A stretch of 64,000 bases of DNA from an uncultured Roseburia sp. (GTDB lineage Bacteria > Bacillota > Clostridia > Lachnospirales > Lachnospiraceae). This document shows positions 7,901 through 14,918 of this stretch, piece after piece; the first letter of the stretch is position 1; each line of letters begins with the position of its first letter. A program made the translations under genes and the position numbers. The stretch is from contig CANSKO010000015.1 of NCBI GenBank assembly GCA_947647505.1, positions 1 to 64,000 of the forward strand. Direction: 5' to 3'. The notes beneath the pieces were generated by a model. It searched no databases and had not been told where the DNA came from. It saw only the letters and a list, made by a program, of their open reading frames with translations.

Positions 7901-9153
7901 GGAACCGTAACCGACTTCAGACCATCGCATCCGTAAAACGCTTTTGTTCGAATTTCTGTCACAGAATCCGGAAGAACAGCCTCTGAGAGCTTCTTGCAGG
8001 ACTCAAACGCGCTGGCGCCAATGCTTGCCACATTTGTTCCAAACGCAGCCTGTTCCAGAGCAGAGCATCTGTAAAACGCCTGCTTGTCAATCTCGACAAG
8101 CGCATCCGGCAGCGTGATCCGCACAAGCGCATTACAGGAAAAAAAGGCTCCCTTCCCGATTTTTTGCAGCCCTGCTCCAAACTGCACATCCGAAAGATTT
8201 TCACACCAGTAAAATGCGTTATCTCCAAGTTCCGCCACGCTGTCCGGGATTGAAACCGAAACAAGTCCCGAGCGGCTAAACGCGCTGACGCCGATCGTTT
8301 CCAATCCCTTCGGCAATGTGATCTCCGTTATGCCGGAGCATCCATAAAATCCCATTGCGTCAATCGCCTTCAGCGTCGAAGGAAGCGTGCAGTCCGTAAT
8401 CGACGCGCAGTTTAAAAACACAGATTCTCCAATTGTCTCCACGCCTTCCGGAATATTGATCTCTAAAAGGCTTGTGCATCCTCCAAACGCCGAATCGCCA
8501 AACGAGGTCACGCTGTCCGGAATCCACACCGTCTGTAGATTTTTACAATTACTAAACGCGCTCTTCCCAATGGCCGTTACGGTATCCGGCAGCTCCATCT
8601 GCGTCAGCGACTTACAGTTACAGAACAGGTAATCCGGTATGCAATCCATATTCTCCGGCAAACGAAAAGAAGACAGCGAGCTGCACCTGAAAAACACACC
8701 GTCGCCCAAAGAAACCGGTCCCTCCGGCAGCACGATTCCGTCCAGACCTCTGCAATAGCAGAATGCAAAATCGCCAATTTCGCGCAGCGTCTCCGGCAGC
8801 GAAACGTCCGTTAAGGAGGCGCAGTTTAAAAATGCATAATTGCCAATCGACGTAATGCCTTCTTCTATAACAAGAGATTGAACCGCGCCGACCTGGTCCG
8901 TCCAGGGCGCCTCGCCAAACGCATAGTCCGCCATATCTCCTGTGCCGCGCACCGTCAGCACGCCATCCGCATTCAGATTCCAGGTCAGGCGCTCCCCGCA
9001 CGAACCGGACGTCGCGCCATCGGCTCCCGTCGGCTCTGCGGAAGCATTGCTTTCTTCCGCTATGCTGGCGGCATACACAGGCTCCGGCATGCCAGGCAGC
9101 ATCAAAAGCGCCGCCAGCACAATGGCCAGCCTCTTTTTTAATATCCGTCTCAT
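4987..9153 (-). CDS. Secreted BspA-type leucine-rich-repeat protein with fibronectin III repeats
   Basis: The product is about 1388 aa. The start at 9153 is chosen because GGAG precedes it and it opens a clear signal peptide (MRRILKK, hydrophobic core, AxA cleavage region VYAA). Residues of about 60-450 are BspA-like LRR_5 repeats of roughly 23 residues (pattern xIGxxAFxxCxxLxxVxLPDSV). A poorly conserved central region follows, perhaps a beta-propeller. Four FN3-like domains of about 95 residues come next (WxAVPxAxxYxLYWKxEGE); the last two are nearly identical. The C-terminus is a basic Ig-like module (KKGRVTIKKNAPKGVY). No LPXTG motif is seen, so attachment to the wall may rely on the basic C-terminal module, or the protein is released. 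BspA-like proteins bind host or bacterial surfaces; the ligand here is unknown. Confidence 0.88.
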   Translation of the reverse strand: MRRILKKRLAIVLAALLMLPGMPEPVYAASIAEESNASAEPTGADGATSGSCGERLTWNLNADGVLTVRGTGDMADYAFGEAPWTDQVGAVQSLVIEEGITSIGNYAFLNCASLTDVSLPETLREIGDFAFCYCRGLDGIVLPEGPVSLGDGVFFRCSSLSSFRLPENMDCIPDYLFCNCKSLTQMELPDTVTAIGKSAFSNCKNLQTVWIPDSVTSFGDSAFGGCTSLLEINIPEGVETIGESVFLNCASITDCTLPSTLKAIDAMGFYGCSGITEITLPKGLETIGVSAFSRSGLVSVSIPDSVAELGDNAFYWCENLSDVQFGAGLQKIGKGAFFSCNALVRITLPDALVEIDKQAFYRCSALEQAAFGTNVASIGASAFESCKKLSEAVLPDSVTEIRTKAFYGCDGLKSVTVPYTVTKIGTDAFGACDALTITGYAKSAAEQYAADANLPFHSLGDAPVEWEGPSEEDMPQPTQGPDEPMHTLNTNEGRQDMSRRRMAEIVNSYLADNGDGTLTRVEYDAVWTGLWEGDVLQNESQGISVETYDESFRFLSRKMVPMELSIFGGFYAGSDYNFMVFGQENPREEDDVEVIRVVRYSKDWVRLDSVGLYGANTTIPFDAGSLRMAQSGDVLYLHTSHEMYTHIDGLNHQANLNFSVHIPTMTQYGADYEVSMYESYVSHSFNQFVALDEDGVPFYLDHGDGAPRAVVVGGSASLLDIQGTDGDNTTGVSVGGFECSDSCYLAVGTSVDQSSASAYRAALEAEEMNIFVSARNRSSGETNVRWMTDYKKEDAVRVSTPQFVKFSQDRFLILWTEKAIGASSSDSATLYYAFLDGEGRVSGSVFSQEAGALSDCRPILYQGKATWYVTSERGISYYTIDAQGAYEEHVSYELQAPDLTAECVADGIALRWNTVPKALSYTLFWRKAGTEGGYAYERIYADDEDATFEEGMASYILSETYQSGWHVETRFEEGEAYEFYVSARNRTLVGRKSEVLCVTYAPPSLEKPVLSYEEEAGIRFYWDAVLHAQSYSLCWRKEGENGYARKSFLDGETEFRFIDTGIMEEGSAYIFWLTASSGENGAYKGSASDEIRLIYTKPFLEKPVLSQERGLEGIWIYWNAVPHAAQYCLYWKKEGEEKSACKILRNGETACLLDDWRLEEGSAYIFWLTASSGANGAYKGSASDEIRLIYTKPSLEKPVLSQEQGLEGIWIYWNAVPHAAQYRLYWKEEGEEKSAYKTLRNGETACLFENWRLEEGRAYLFWLSASSGTNGAYKSAESDPIRVVYVSKSGAETNRAAQRITVKKSAWTYRARKLKKKARSFAIGAKTTGDGALAYRVIKGGRYLSVTKKGRVTIKKNAPKGVYQIRITAEETRRYRKAERTIRIRIRK
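5391..5960 (-). repeat. Two tandem 285-bp repeats inside the LRR/FN3 gene
   Basis: Units 5391-5675 and 5676-5960 are nearly identical at the DNA level, each coding one 95-residue FN3-like domain. A third, more diverged unit in the same 285-bp register follows to about 6245. The near identity indicates recent duplication or gene conversion, and the number of units may vary between strains. Confidence 0.85.
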
Positions 9154-9218
9154 CTGTTCATTCTCCTCTCTTTCACCATTTTGATCTGCATCAGAAACTT
9201 TACATTGTCTTTCTTCTT

Positions 9219-9308
9219 TTACGGCGGCGTCTCCATGCATACAGGCTGCGCCGCCGTAAGAAACAAACGCCCCATTCTCCGAAGGATCTGACCTGCGTAA
9301 TTCTTCAT
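9219..9308 (-). CDS. Possible 29-residue leader peptide or small protein
   Basis: A short ORF begins MKNYAGQILRRMGRLFLTAA. It is preceded by a very strong purine-rich site (GAGGAGATCATT before ATG) and ends 65 bp before the chosen start of the LRR gene. It does not resemble any family I recognise. It may be a translated leader or a remnant. The support is only the ribosome site and the open frame. Confidence 0.35.
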   Translation of the reverse strand: MKNYAGQILRRMGRLFLTAAQPVCMETPP

Positions 9309-9371
9309 AATGATCTCCTCTTCCTCCTCAGACAGATTTCGGAAAACGAAAGCTTTTGTTACGCATTCCGT

Positions 9372-9548
9372 CTACGCCCCCTGCACGAGCGATTCCCGTT
9401 TGCCTCCTCTATCCTCATGCGCCGTCTGTTCCCCCGCCGCGCCCAGCATACGCTCCGCCTCCATCCCCGCCATAAAAATCAGCACCTTTGACACCTGCTC
9501 CCCGGACATCTCCGTAATCTTTTTTATCACCAGTTCTCTGCTCTCCAT
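9372..9548 (-). CDS. Small conserved-looking helical protein, 58 aa
   Basis: The ORF starts MESRELVIKKITEMSGEQV, has a helical pattern (KVLIFMAGMEAERML) and ends in a charged tail. AAGGAGAG precedes the ATG by 7 nt. It is divergent from the XRE regulator gene and shares a 124-bp A+T-rich intergenic region with it, the usual layout for a regulator and a gene under its control. The KKI..MS.EQ..KVL.F..GME pattern resembles small proteins often found beside XRE regulators in Clostridia (from memory, not a database result). Function is unknown. Confidence 0.6.
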   Translation of the reverse strand: MESRELVIKKITEMSGEQVSKVLIFMAGMEAERMLGAAGEQTAHEDRGGKRESLVQGA

Positions 9549-9573
9549 CTTCCACTCTCCTTCCCGTTTCCAT

Positions 9574-9595
9574 TAATTTATTTAAGTATAAATTA
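9574..9595. promoter_or_regulatory. Palindromic operator candidate between divergent genes
   Basis: TAATTTAT (9574-9581) and ATAAATTA (9588-9595) are perfect 8-nt arms with a 6-nt spacer, lying between the divergent small-protein gene and the XRE regulator gene. The position suggests an autoregulatory site for the XRE protein. This is inferred from position and symmetry only. Confidence 0.45.
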
Positions 9596-9672
9596 AATAA
9601 TTCAATATGTAAATATCTTTTTCTTGTTTCATTCAACTTTTTCTGCTATTGTATCTGTAAGGAGGTATGCGC

Positions 9673-10032
9673 ATGAACCAATGTGACAGAATCAGGCAGA
9701 TCCTGCAGGAAAACAAACTAAAGCAAAAAGAACTTGCCGCCGCAATCAGCGTAACGGAAAGCTATATATCAAAGCTTTTAAAAGAACCGGACATCAATCT
9801 CTCTCCATCCCTTGCAGTTCTGATCGAAGAAAAATACGGCTATAATGCCGCATGGATCCTGCATGGAGAAGAACCCAAAATAAAGCATGTCGGCAAGAAT
9901 AAAAATCTCTCCGACCTGCACAAAAAGGCCCTTCTGCAACTGGAAAAAATGGACGATCGGCAGGTAAAAGCCGTACTCTCCTTTATTCGTTCTCTGGACG
10001 AAGTGGAAAAGACGTTTGAACAGGAAAACTAA
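9673..10032 (+). CDS. XRE-family transcriptional regulator
   Basis: The product is 119 aa. Residues of about 3-60 form a Cro/C1-type helix-turn-helix (RIRQILQENKLKQKELAAAI, then VTESYISKLLKEP), followed by GYNAAWILHGEEP, typical of phage-like XRE repressors. The C-terminal helix has a repeated acidic/basic pattern. An ATG at 9667 abuts the Shine-Dalgarno AAGGAGGT (9659-9666), so translation should begin at the second ATG (9673), 6 nt from it. It probably represses its own promoter and the divergent small gene. A strong terminator follows. Confidence 0.85.
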   Translation: MNQCDRIRQILQENKLKQKELAAAISVTESYISKLLKEPDINLSPSLAVLIEEKYGYNAAWILHGEEPKIKHVGKNKNLSDLHKKALLQLEKMDDRQVKAVLSFIRSLDEVEKTFEQEN

Positions 10033-10076
10033 CGCCAAAACGTACACCGCACATTTTATCAGATGTCTGGCGACAT

Positions 10077-10124
10077 AAAAAGAACAGGATGCCCGATCCC
10101 AAAATCAGCATCCTGCTCTTTTTG
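10077..10124 (+). terminator. Rho-independent terminator after the XRE gene
   Basis: An AGAACAGGATGC stem pairs with GCATCCTGCTCT, with an A-run before and TTTTT after; loop of about 15 nt. Confidence 0.85.
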
Positions 10125-10223
10125 CATTTTCTTTCTGCCCGTGCCGCCCCTCTTTCACAAAACGTTCACAATTCCATCGTAAAATAATATAAAGAAATCA
10201 AAACCACAGAAAGGAGCATTTCC

Positions 10224-11093
10224 ATGAAACGATCCTCGATCCTGTGTATGATGCTGTCCTCTTTCCTTTTGCTTGGAGGGTGCGCGCGCCAGAACACAGA
10301 AATCAGCGAATCCGACTACATCGGATGGGAAGAGGCGCAGGATGCGGCGTTGGATGCAGCCGGCCTGTCCGAAACAGAAGTCGCCTCCGTCTCCACAGAC
10401 CTGACCGCCGAAGGAGCGCGCGAATACTATACCGTTGCCTTTGCAACCGACAGTCAGTCTTACGAATATCATGTCGATGCGTTGGATGGTTCCATTCTCA
10501 GCGCAAAAAAAGAAAACATTTCCGGTATGTCTTCCGCAGACAGCGCAAAGAACACGGAAAATCCGCCCGAAACAGACGCCGAACAGCCCGCAAACCAGCA
10601 GAATGCGGCGCCAAAGGCCTCCGATGCGGCAGACGCCTCCACGCTGATCACTGCGGAACAGGCACAAAACGCCGCGCTTGCGCACGCCGGACTGTCTGCC
10701 GATCAGATCACGCTGATCAAAAACGAGCCGGATTATGAGCACGGCCGCCAAATCTATGAAGTGGAATTCTACACCGCAGACCGGAAAGAATACGATTATG
10801 AAATCGACGCCTCCACCGGCGAAGTCCTGCAATACGATTATGACGCCGAGCATGCCGCTCCTTCGGCCGCAGCAGACGCCGGCAGCTCCATTACGGAGGA
10901 AGACGCCAAAGCGCTTGCGCTTGCAAAGGTCCCCGGAGCGACCGCCGAACATCTGTGGAAATTTGAAACGGACTATGACGACGGCCGCCTGGAGTACGAA
11001 GGCGAAATCATCTTCAACGGCATGGAATACGACTTTGAAATCGATGCCTCAACCGGCGAGTTTCTCAAATGGGAAGCGGAGAAAGCAGACTGA
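10224..11093 (+). CDS. Lipoprotein with three PepSY domains
   Basis: The product is 289 aa. A lipoprotein signal ends in the lipobox LLGGC (Cys about residue 21). Three PepSY-type repeats follow (about residues 32-95, 140-205 and 215-285), each with an opening EEAQDAAL/EQAQNAAL/EDAKALAL helix and a closing YEYxVDAxxGxIL-like strand (for example YDYEIDASTGEVLQ). PepSY domains are found in protease propeptides and extracellular regulators and are thought to inhibit or chaperone partners; the partner here is unknown. GAAAGGAG precedes the ATG. The gene stands alone on the plus strand. Confidence 0.85.
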   Translation: MKRSSILCMMLSSFLLLGGCARQNTEISESDYIGWEEAQDAALDAAGLSETEVASVSTDLTAEGAREYYTVAFATDSQSYEYHVDALDGSILSAKKENISGMSSADSAKNTENPPETDAEQPANQQNAAPKASDAADASTLITAEQAQNAALAHAGLSADQITLIKNEPDYEHGRQIYEVEFYTADRKEYDYEIDASTGEVLQYDYDAEHAAPSAAADAGSSITEEDAKALALAKVPGATAEHLWKFETDYDDGRLEYEGEIIFNGMEYDFEIDASTGEFLKWEAEKAD

Positions 11094-11135
11094 TTACAGC
11101 GCGCATCCAATACGGCAGGACAGCCATCTCACTTT

Positions 11136-11444
11136 TTAAAAGGCGCGAAACACCTGCATGACTTCTTCCCGGACGGCCGTATAATCCACATCCCGGACGA
11201 TTTCATCTGAGATTTGCTTCATCGTAACATGATACAACGCGCGATCTGTCCTGTCACAGAACACATAAGCCGCAAACAAAAGCGCCGCAATCAAAAGACG
11301 CGCTTTAAAAAAGGAGAAGCCTTCCATCGCTTCTCCTTTTGTATCTGCTTCCTTCTTCCATTCGTACTCGCGTCCCGGCGCATCAAACGATTTCCGGACA
11401 CTTTGTATATAAGCTCTGCGGGCGTTCACATCTTCCATTCGCAT
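11136..11444 (-). CDS. Small single-pass membrane protein, unknown function
   Basis: The product is about 102 aa. It has a charged N-terminal part, one hydrophobic helix (ARLLIAALLFAAYVF) and a C-terminal domain of about 40 residues. The start at 11444 follows GGGAG. An internal ATG at 11327 also has its own AAAGGAG site and would give a 63-residue protein starting just before the membrane helix; that ribosome site is inside a terminator-like hairpin. No family is recognised. Confidence 0.6.
   Translation of the reverse strand: MRMEDVNARRAYIQSVRKSFDAPGREYEWKKEADTKGEAMEGFSFFKARLLIAALLFAAYVFCDRTDRALYHVTMKQISDEIVRDVDYTAVREEVMQVFRAF
11309..11340 (-). terminator. Terminator-like hairpin inside the small membrane protein gene
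   Basis: AAAAGGAGAAGC and GCTTCTCCTTTT are perfect 12-nt arms with an 8-nt loop, followed on the minus strand by further T residues. The left arm contains the Shine-Dalgarno of the internal ATG at 11327. It could attenuate transcription or hide the internal start. Confidence 0.5.
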
Positions 11445-11512
11445 AAAATACACTCCCGTTTTTCTTATACTCTATGAAGGTCTGTCCGGCTTTATGCAAA
11501 CAATCCGAAAGC

Positions 11513-11692
11513 TTACGTAACGATCGGCTTCCCGTCCGCATTTAAAAGCGGCGTCAGCCCTCCGGAATAACCGATCTCCACATACAGATAATTTACGCCT
11601 GTTTCCTTATCCCGATAAATGATCCGTTTTCCTTTGCTGCTAAGACTATTTCCTTCTTCTTCAATTACCTCAAATCTCGTGTTTTTTCCCAT
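11513..11692 (-). CDS. DUF6440-like small protein, 59 aa
   Basis: The ORF begins MGKNTRFEVIEEEGNS and contains DKETGVNYLYVEIGYSGGL, then TPLLNADGKPIV at the end. This matches my memory of the DUF6440 family (RFEVxEEE ... DxxTGVNYL ... GGLTPLLDxxGKPV). GGAGC precedes the ATG. Function is unknown; the family is common in Firmicutes and phages. Confidence 0.75.
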   Translation of the reverse strand: MGKNTRFEVIEEEGNSLSSKGKRIIYRDKETGVNYLYVEIGYSGGLTPLLNADGKPIVT

Positions 11693-11704
11693 AAAAAGCT
11701 CCTT

Positions 11705-12382
11705 TCAATCTGCATGTCTGTTCTTTTGCGCAATCTCATTTTTCTTTTTATAAATCGAATGTTCCGGCACCACGCCGCGCACCATAGATAACGGATAGAT
11801 ATTAGTATGCCTGCCGATTACAGTCCCGGGATTTAACACGGCATTGCAGCCGACCTCCACATAATCCCCCAGCATTGCGCCAAATTTCTTAAGCCCCGTA
11901 TTCCTGTGCGCTTCCCCATCTTTTACAACGACGGGCGTCTTGTCGGCTTTTACATTCGATGTAATGGAGCCGGCTCCCATATGCGATTTATAGCCCAATA
12001 TGGAATCTCCCACATAATTATAGTGCGGCGCCTGAACGGAATTGAACAGTATTGCATTTTTCAGCTCTGTGGAATTGCCCACAACGGAGCCTTTGCCTAC
12101 AATCACGCTTCCGCGGATAAACGCGCAATGACGAATTTCCGCTTCCGTATCAATAATCAGAGGCCCGTTTAAAAAAGCCGTCGGAGCCACGTCTGCGCTT
12201 TTGGCCACCCAGATGTCTTCCCCTCTCTTTTCGTATATGGCCGTATCCAAAGTCGGACCGATTGCCCGGATAAAATCACCGATGCCCTTTAACGCCTCCC
12301 AGGGATACTCCACGCCCGCAAGCAGCTTTGCCGCTATCGTTTCCTCTAACGTATAAAGGTTTTTTACTTTGCACTGTTCCAT
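11705..12382 (-). CDS. Left-handed beta-helix (hexapeptide) acyltransferase-like protein
   Basis: The product is 225 aa. After about 60 residues of helical N-terminus, a run of hexapeptide repeats forms a left-handed beta-helix (IIDTEAEIRHCAFIRGSVIV, GKGSVVGNSTELKNAI, YKSHMGAGSIT). This is the arrangement of the C-terminal acetyltransferase half of GlmU-like UDP-sugar enzymes. No nucleotidyltransferase domain is present, so only acyl transfer, or a structural role, is expected; the acceptor is unknown. GGAGAC precedes the ATG. It overlaps the upstream PH-like gene by 19 nt, so the two are probably cotranslated with topB. Confidence 0.8.
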   Translation of the reverse strand: MEQCKVKNLYTLEETIAAKLLAGVEYPWEALKGIGDFIRAIGPTLDTAIYEKRGEDIWVAKSADVAPTAFLNGPLIIDTEAEIRHCAFIRGSVIVGKGSVVGNSTELKNAILFNSVQAPHYNYVGDSILGYKSHMGAGSITSNVKADKTPVVVKDGEAHRNTGLKKFGAMLGDYVEVGCNAVLNPGTVIGRHTNIYPLSMVRGVVPEHSIYKKKNEIAQKNRHAD

Positions 12383-12828
12383 GATTTGTCTCCTTTTCTT
12401 TCCAATTCTCCCTTTTTCTTTTTCGTCCGTTCTGTAATGGACACTCTCCGGTTGTATTTTCTAAGCTCCTTATAAAACGCCTGCTTATTTCGGATGGCGC
12501 AGATCATCTCCTTTTGCCTGGTCCGAATGACGATCCGATCCATAGACGTCGCTCCCGCCGCTATCGGATTGCGCGTCTCCTTCACTTCCAAAATTTCCCG
12601 GACTTTGATTTCATCTTTTCCAAATCCAAAATATATCGTAAGCGTATCTTTCGTCAGAAACAGATAGTTCCGTACAATGGGAGGCAGCAGTACAAAGTCA
12701 GCGATCAGAACATAGATCAGAAGTTCTGTTTCCCTTCCCTTCAGATAATCAAACGGAAAAAAATACATTCCGTTGACAATCAGCAAAATCCCCCAGTACC
12801 ATACCGCCGTCTTTCCCTTGAATTTCAT
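12364..12828 (-). CDS. Membrane-anchored PH-domain (YyaB-like) protein
   Basis: The product is 154 aa. Two N-terminal hydrophobic segments (residues of about 10-25 and 36-55) are followed by a small beta-rich domain resembling bacterial PH domains (NYLFLTKDTLTIYFGFGKDE ... MDRIVIRTRQKE), then a basic tail. It starts at ATGA overlapping the topB stop, with GGAAGATAACGC upstream. Function is unknown; the PH-like domain is inferred from the pattern. Confidence 0.65.
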   Translation of the reverse strand: MKFKGKTAVWYWGILLIVNGMYFFPFDYLKGRETELLIYVLIADFVLLPPIVRNYLFLTKDTLTIYFGFGKDEIKVREILEVKETRNPIAAGATSMDRIVIRTRQKEMICAIRNKQAFYKELRKYNRRVSITERTKKKKGELERKGDKSWNSAK

Positions 12829-14876
12829 GCGTTATCTTCCTTTCCCGTCTTTTCAGACGTCTGCTTTCGTTCGTCCTTTCCTTTTTCATCCGCCGCCTTT
12901 TTATAAAATCCGGCGGCATGCTCAAACTTCCCCCGCAAAAGATGCCGATTCTGCAAATGCAGCACGCCCTCCGTGCGGCTTCTGATAAACCGGGTCAGCT
13001 TTTCCATATATTCTTCTTCTGTAATGCTTCCCTCCGCTACATACGTAAGGCCCTTTTCCCAGCTTGCCGTAAGCTCGGGATTCAACAGTGAACGGATGGA
13101 CGCATACACAACGTCATAAATCATTTCCCCCCGCAGCGCCGGCGTAATGACCTGCGTCTTTGCATTCAGCGCCAGATAGCCGTTGCCCACCAGTTTTTTC
13201 AAAATCTCAGCCCGGGTCGCGCTTGTGCCGATGCCGCTGCCTTTGATCTGCGCCCGCAGCTCCTCGTCTTCAATAAACTGCCCGGCATTTTCCATTGCAA
13301 GAATCATAGACCCGGAATTATATCGCCTGGGCGGAGAAGTCTCTCCCTCCCGGATTTCATAGCCTTTTACCAAGAGCGCGTCTTTCTTTTTCAGCGCAAG
13401 AATCCGATCCAGTAATTCCCTGTCGCAGGAATCGTCTTCTTTTTCAGGATTTTTTTTCTTCTGAAACGAGTACCGCATCACTTTCTGATATCCTTCGTCC
13501 ACTAATGCCTTAAAACCGGCCACAAACTTCTCCTGCTCCGCTACAACGGCCGTCAGAACAATTTTCCGATAAACCGCCGCCGGATAAAAAATCGCGAGAA
13601 ACCGCCGTACAATGACCTCATACACATTTACAGCCCGCGTATGCAGCGACGATAAGGCGCCTATGCCCTGCCCGGTCGGAATGATCGCGTAATGGTCCGT
13701 GATCTGCTTATCATTGACATAGCGGGTCTTTGCAATGGTCCGATATACGCCGCTTTCTAAGATTTCTTCCACAAACGGCCGCATGCCCGGTATCGCCCCA
13801 AGTCCCCGGATATTTTTGGAAATCTCCTTCGAAACAGCGACAGAAAGCGCTCTTGCGTCGGTACGCGGATACGTCACAAGCTTTTTTTCATACAGCTCCT
13901 GTACGATGGCAAGCGTCTCGTCCGGGCTGATCTTAAAAAATCTGGAGCAGTCGTTTTGCAGTTCCGCCAGATTATATAAAAGCGGCGCATTTTTCGTCTC
14001 TTTTTTCTTTTCGATTTTTTCAACCGTCATTGGCAGATCCGCCAGAGACGCAATCAGCTCCTTCGCCGTCTCTTCCTTTAAAAAACCATTTTCCTTATAG
14101 AGCTTTGGGGACTGGTAATAACGGGAAGCCGGATTGACCTTCCATTCCGCCTCCATCGTCTTTTCTCCAAGCCCGATACTGGCAGCCACGCGATAAAACG
14201 GCGTTTTGACAAACTCCCGGATTTCCCGCTCCCTGCGCACGACCATGCCAAGCACGCAGGTCATCACGCGTCCAACGGAAATGACCGCGTATCTTTCGTG
14301 CAGACAGGAGGCAACCTCATCCCCGTATTTCAGCGTCAGCAGACGTGAAAAATTGATGCCCATCAAATAGTCTTCCTTCGCCCGCAGATAGGCGCTTTTT
14401 GCAATATTGTCGTATTCTGAAAGATCCTTCGCCTCCCGTATGCCGCGCAAAATCTCCTCTTTCGTCTGCGAATCGATCCAGACGCGCTTTCTTTTTTTAT
14501 CCTGCACGCCCGCCATTTGTTCCACCAGCCGGTATATATATTCCCCTTCCCGCCCGGAGTCTGTGCAGACGTATATCGTATCAACGTCTTTTCGATGCAG
14601 CAGCCCTTCTACAATGCGATACTGATTTGCCGCGCTTCCTATGATTTCATATTGAAACTGCTCCGGCAAAAATGGCAGCGCAGAAAGGCTCCATCGTTTG
14701 TATTTTATATCGTATGCCTCCGGATAGCTCATCGTCACAAGATGTCCCACACACCAGGTCACAACTGCTGTCTCTCCCTCTTTGTACCCGTTATAGCTTC
14801 GCATTTCCATGTCGAGCGCTTTTGCAAACTCCTGCGCCACGCTCGGCTTTTCCGCTATAAACAACGACTTTGCCAT
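12825..14876 (-). CDS. topB: DNA topoisomerase III
   Basis: The product is 683 aa, normal for TopB. The Toprim domain carries FIAEKPSVAQEFAKAL, the acidic pair in YVCTDSGREGEYIYRL and the GRVMT-type segment. The catalytic Tyr is in LVTYPRTDARAL. Domain III and the C-terminal part (GSMILAMENAGQFI, GIGTSATRAEIL) are intact. Type IA topoisomerases relax negative supercoils and decatenate single-stranded intermediates in the cytoplasm. GGAAGGGAT precedes the ATG. Chromosomal and mobile-element TopB forms exist; nothing here (no conjugation genes) suggests a mobile element. Confidence 0.93.
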   Translation of the reverse strand: MAKSLFIAEKPSVAQEFAKALDMEMRSYNGYKEGETAVVTWCVGHLVTMSYPEAYDIKYKRWSLSALPFLPEQFQYEIIGSAANQYRIVEGLLHRKDVDTIYVCTDSGREGEYIYRLVEQMAGVQDKKRKRVWIDSQTKEEILRGIREAKDLSEYDNIAKSAYLRAKEDYLMGINFSRLLTLKYGDEVASCLHERYAVISVGRVMTCVLGMVVRREREIREFVKTPFYRVAASIGLGEKTMEAEWKVNPASRYYQSPKLYKENGFLKEETAKELIASLADLPMTVEKIEKKKETKNAPLLYNLAELQNDCSRFFKISPDETLAIVQELYEKKLVTYPRTDARALSVAVSKEISKNIRGLGAIPGMRPFVEEILESGVYRTIAKTRYVNDKQITDHYAIIPTGQGIGALSSLHTRAVNVYEVIVRRFLAIFYPAAVYRKIVLTAVVAEQEKFVAGFKALVDEGYQKVMRYSFQKKKNPEKEDDSCDRELLDRILALKKKDALLVKGYEIREGETSPPRRYNSGSMILAMENAGQFIEDEELRAQIKGSGIGTSATRAEILKKLVGNGYLALNAKTQVITPALRGEMIYDVVYASIRSLLNPELTASWEKGLTYVAEGSITEEEYMEKLTRFIRSRTEGVLHLQNRHLLRGKFEHAAGFYKKAADEKGKDERKQTSEKTGKEDNA

Positions 14877-14918
14877 ATCCCTTCCTCATCCTTTTTGTCC
14901 ATACATATTCGTCTTTCC

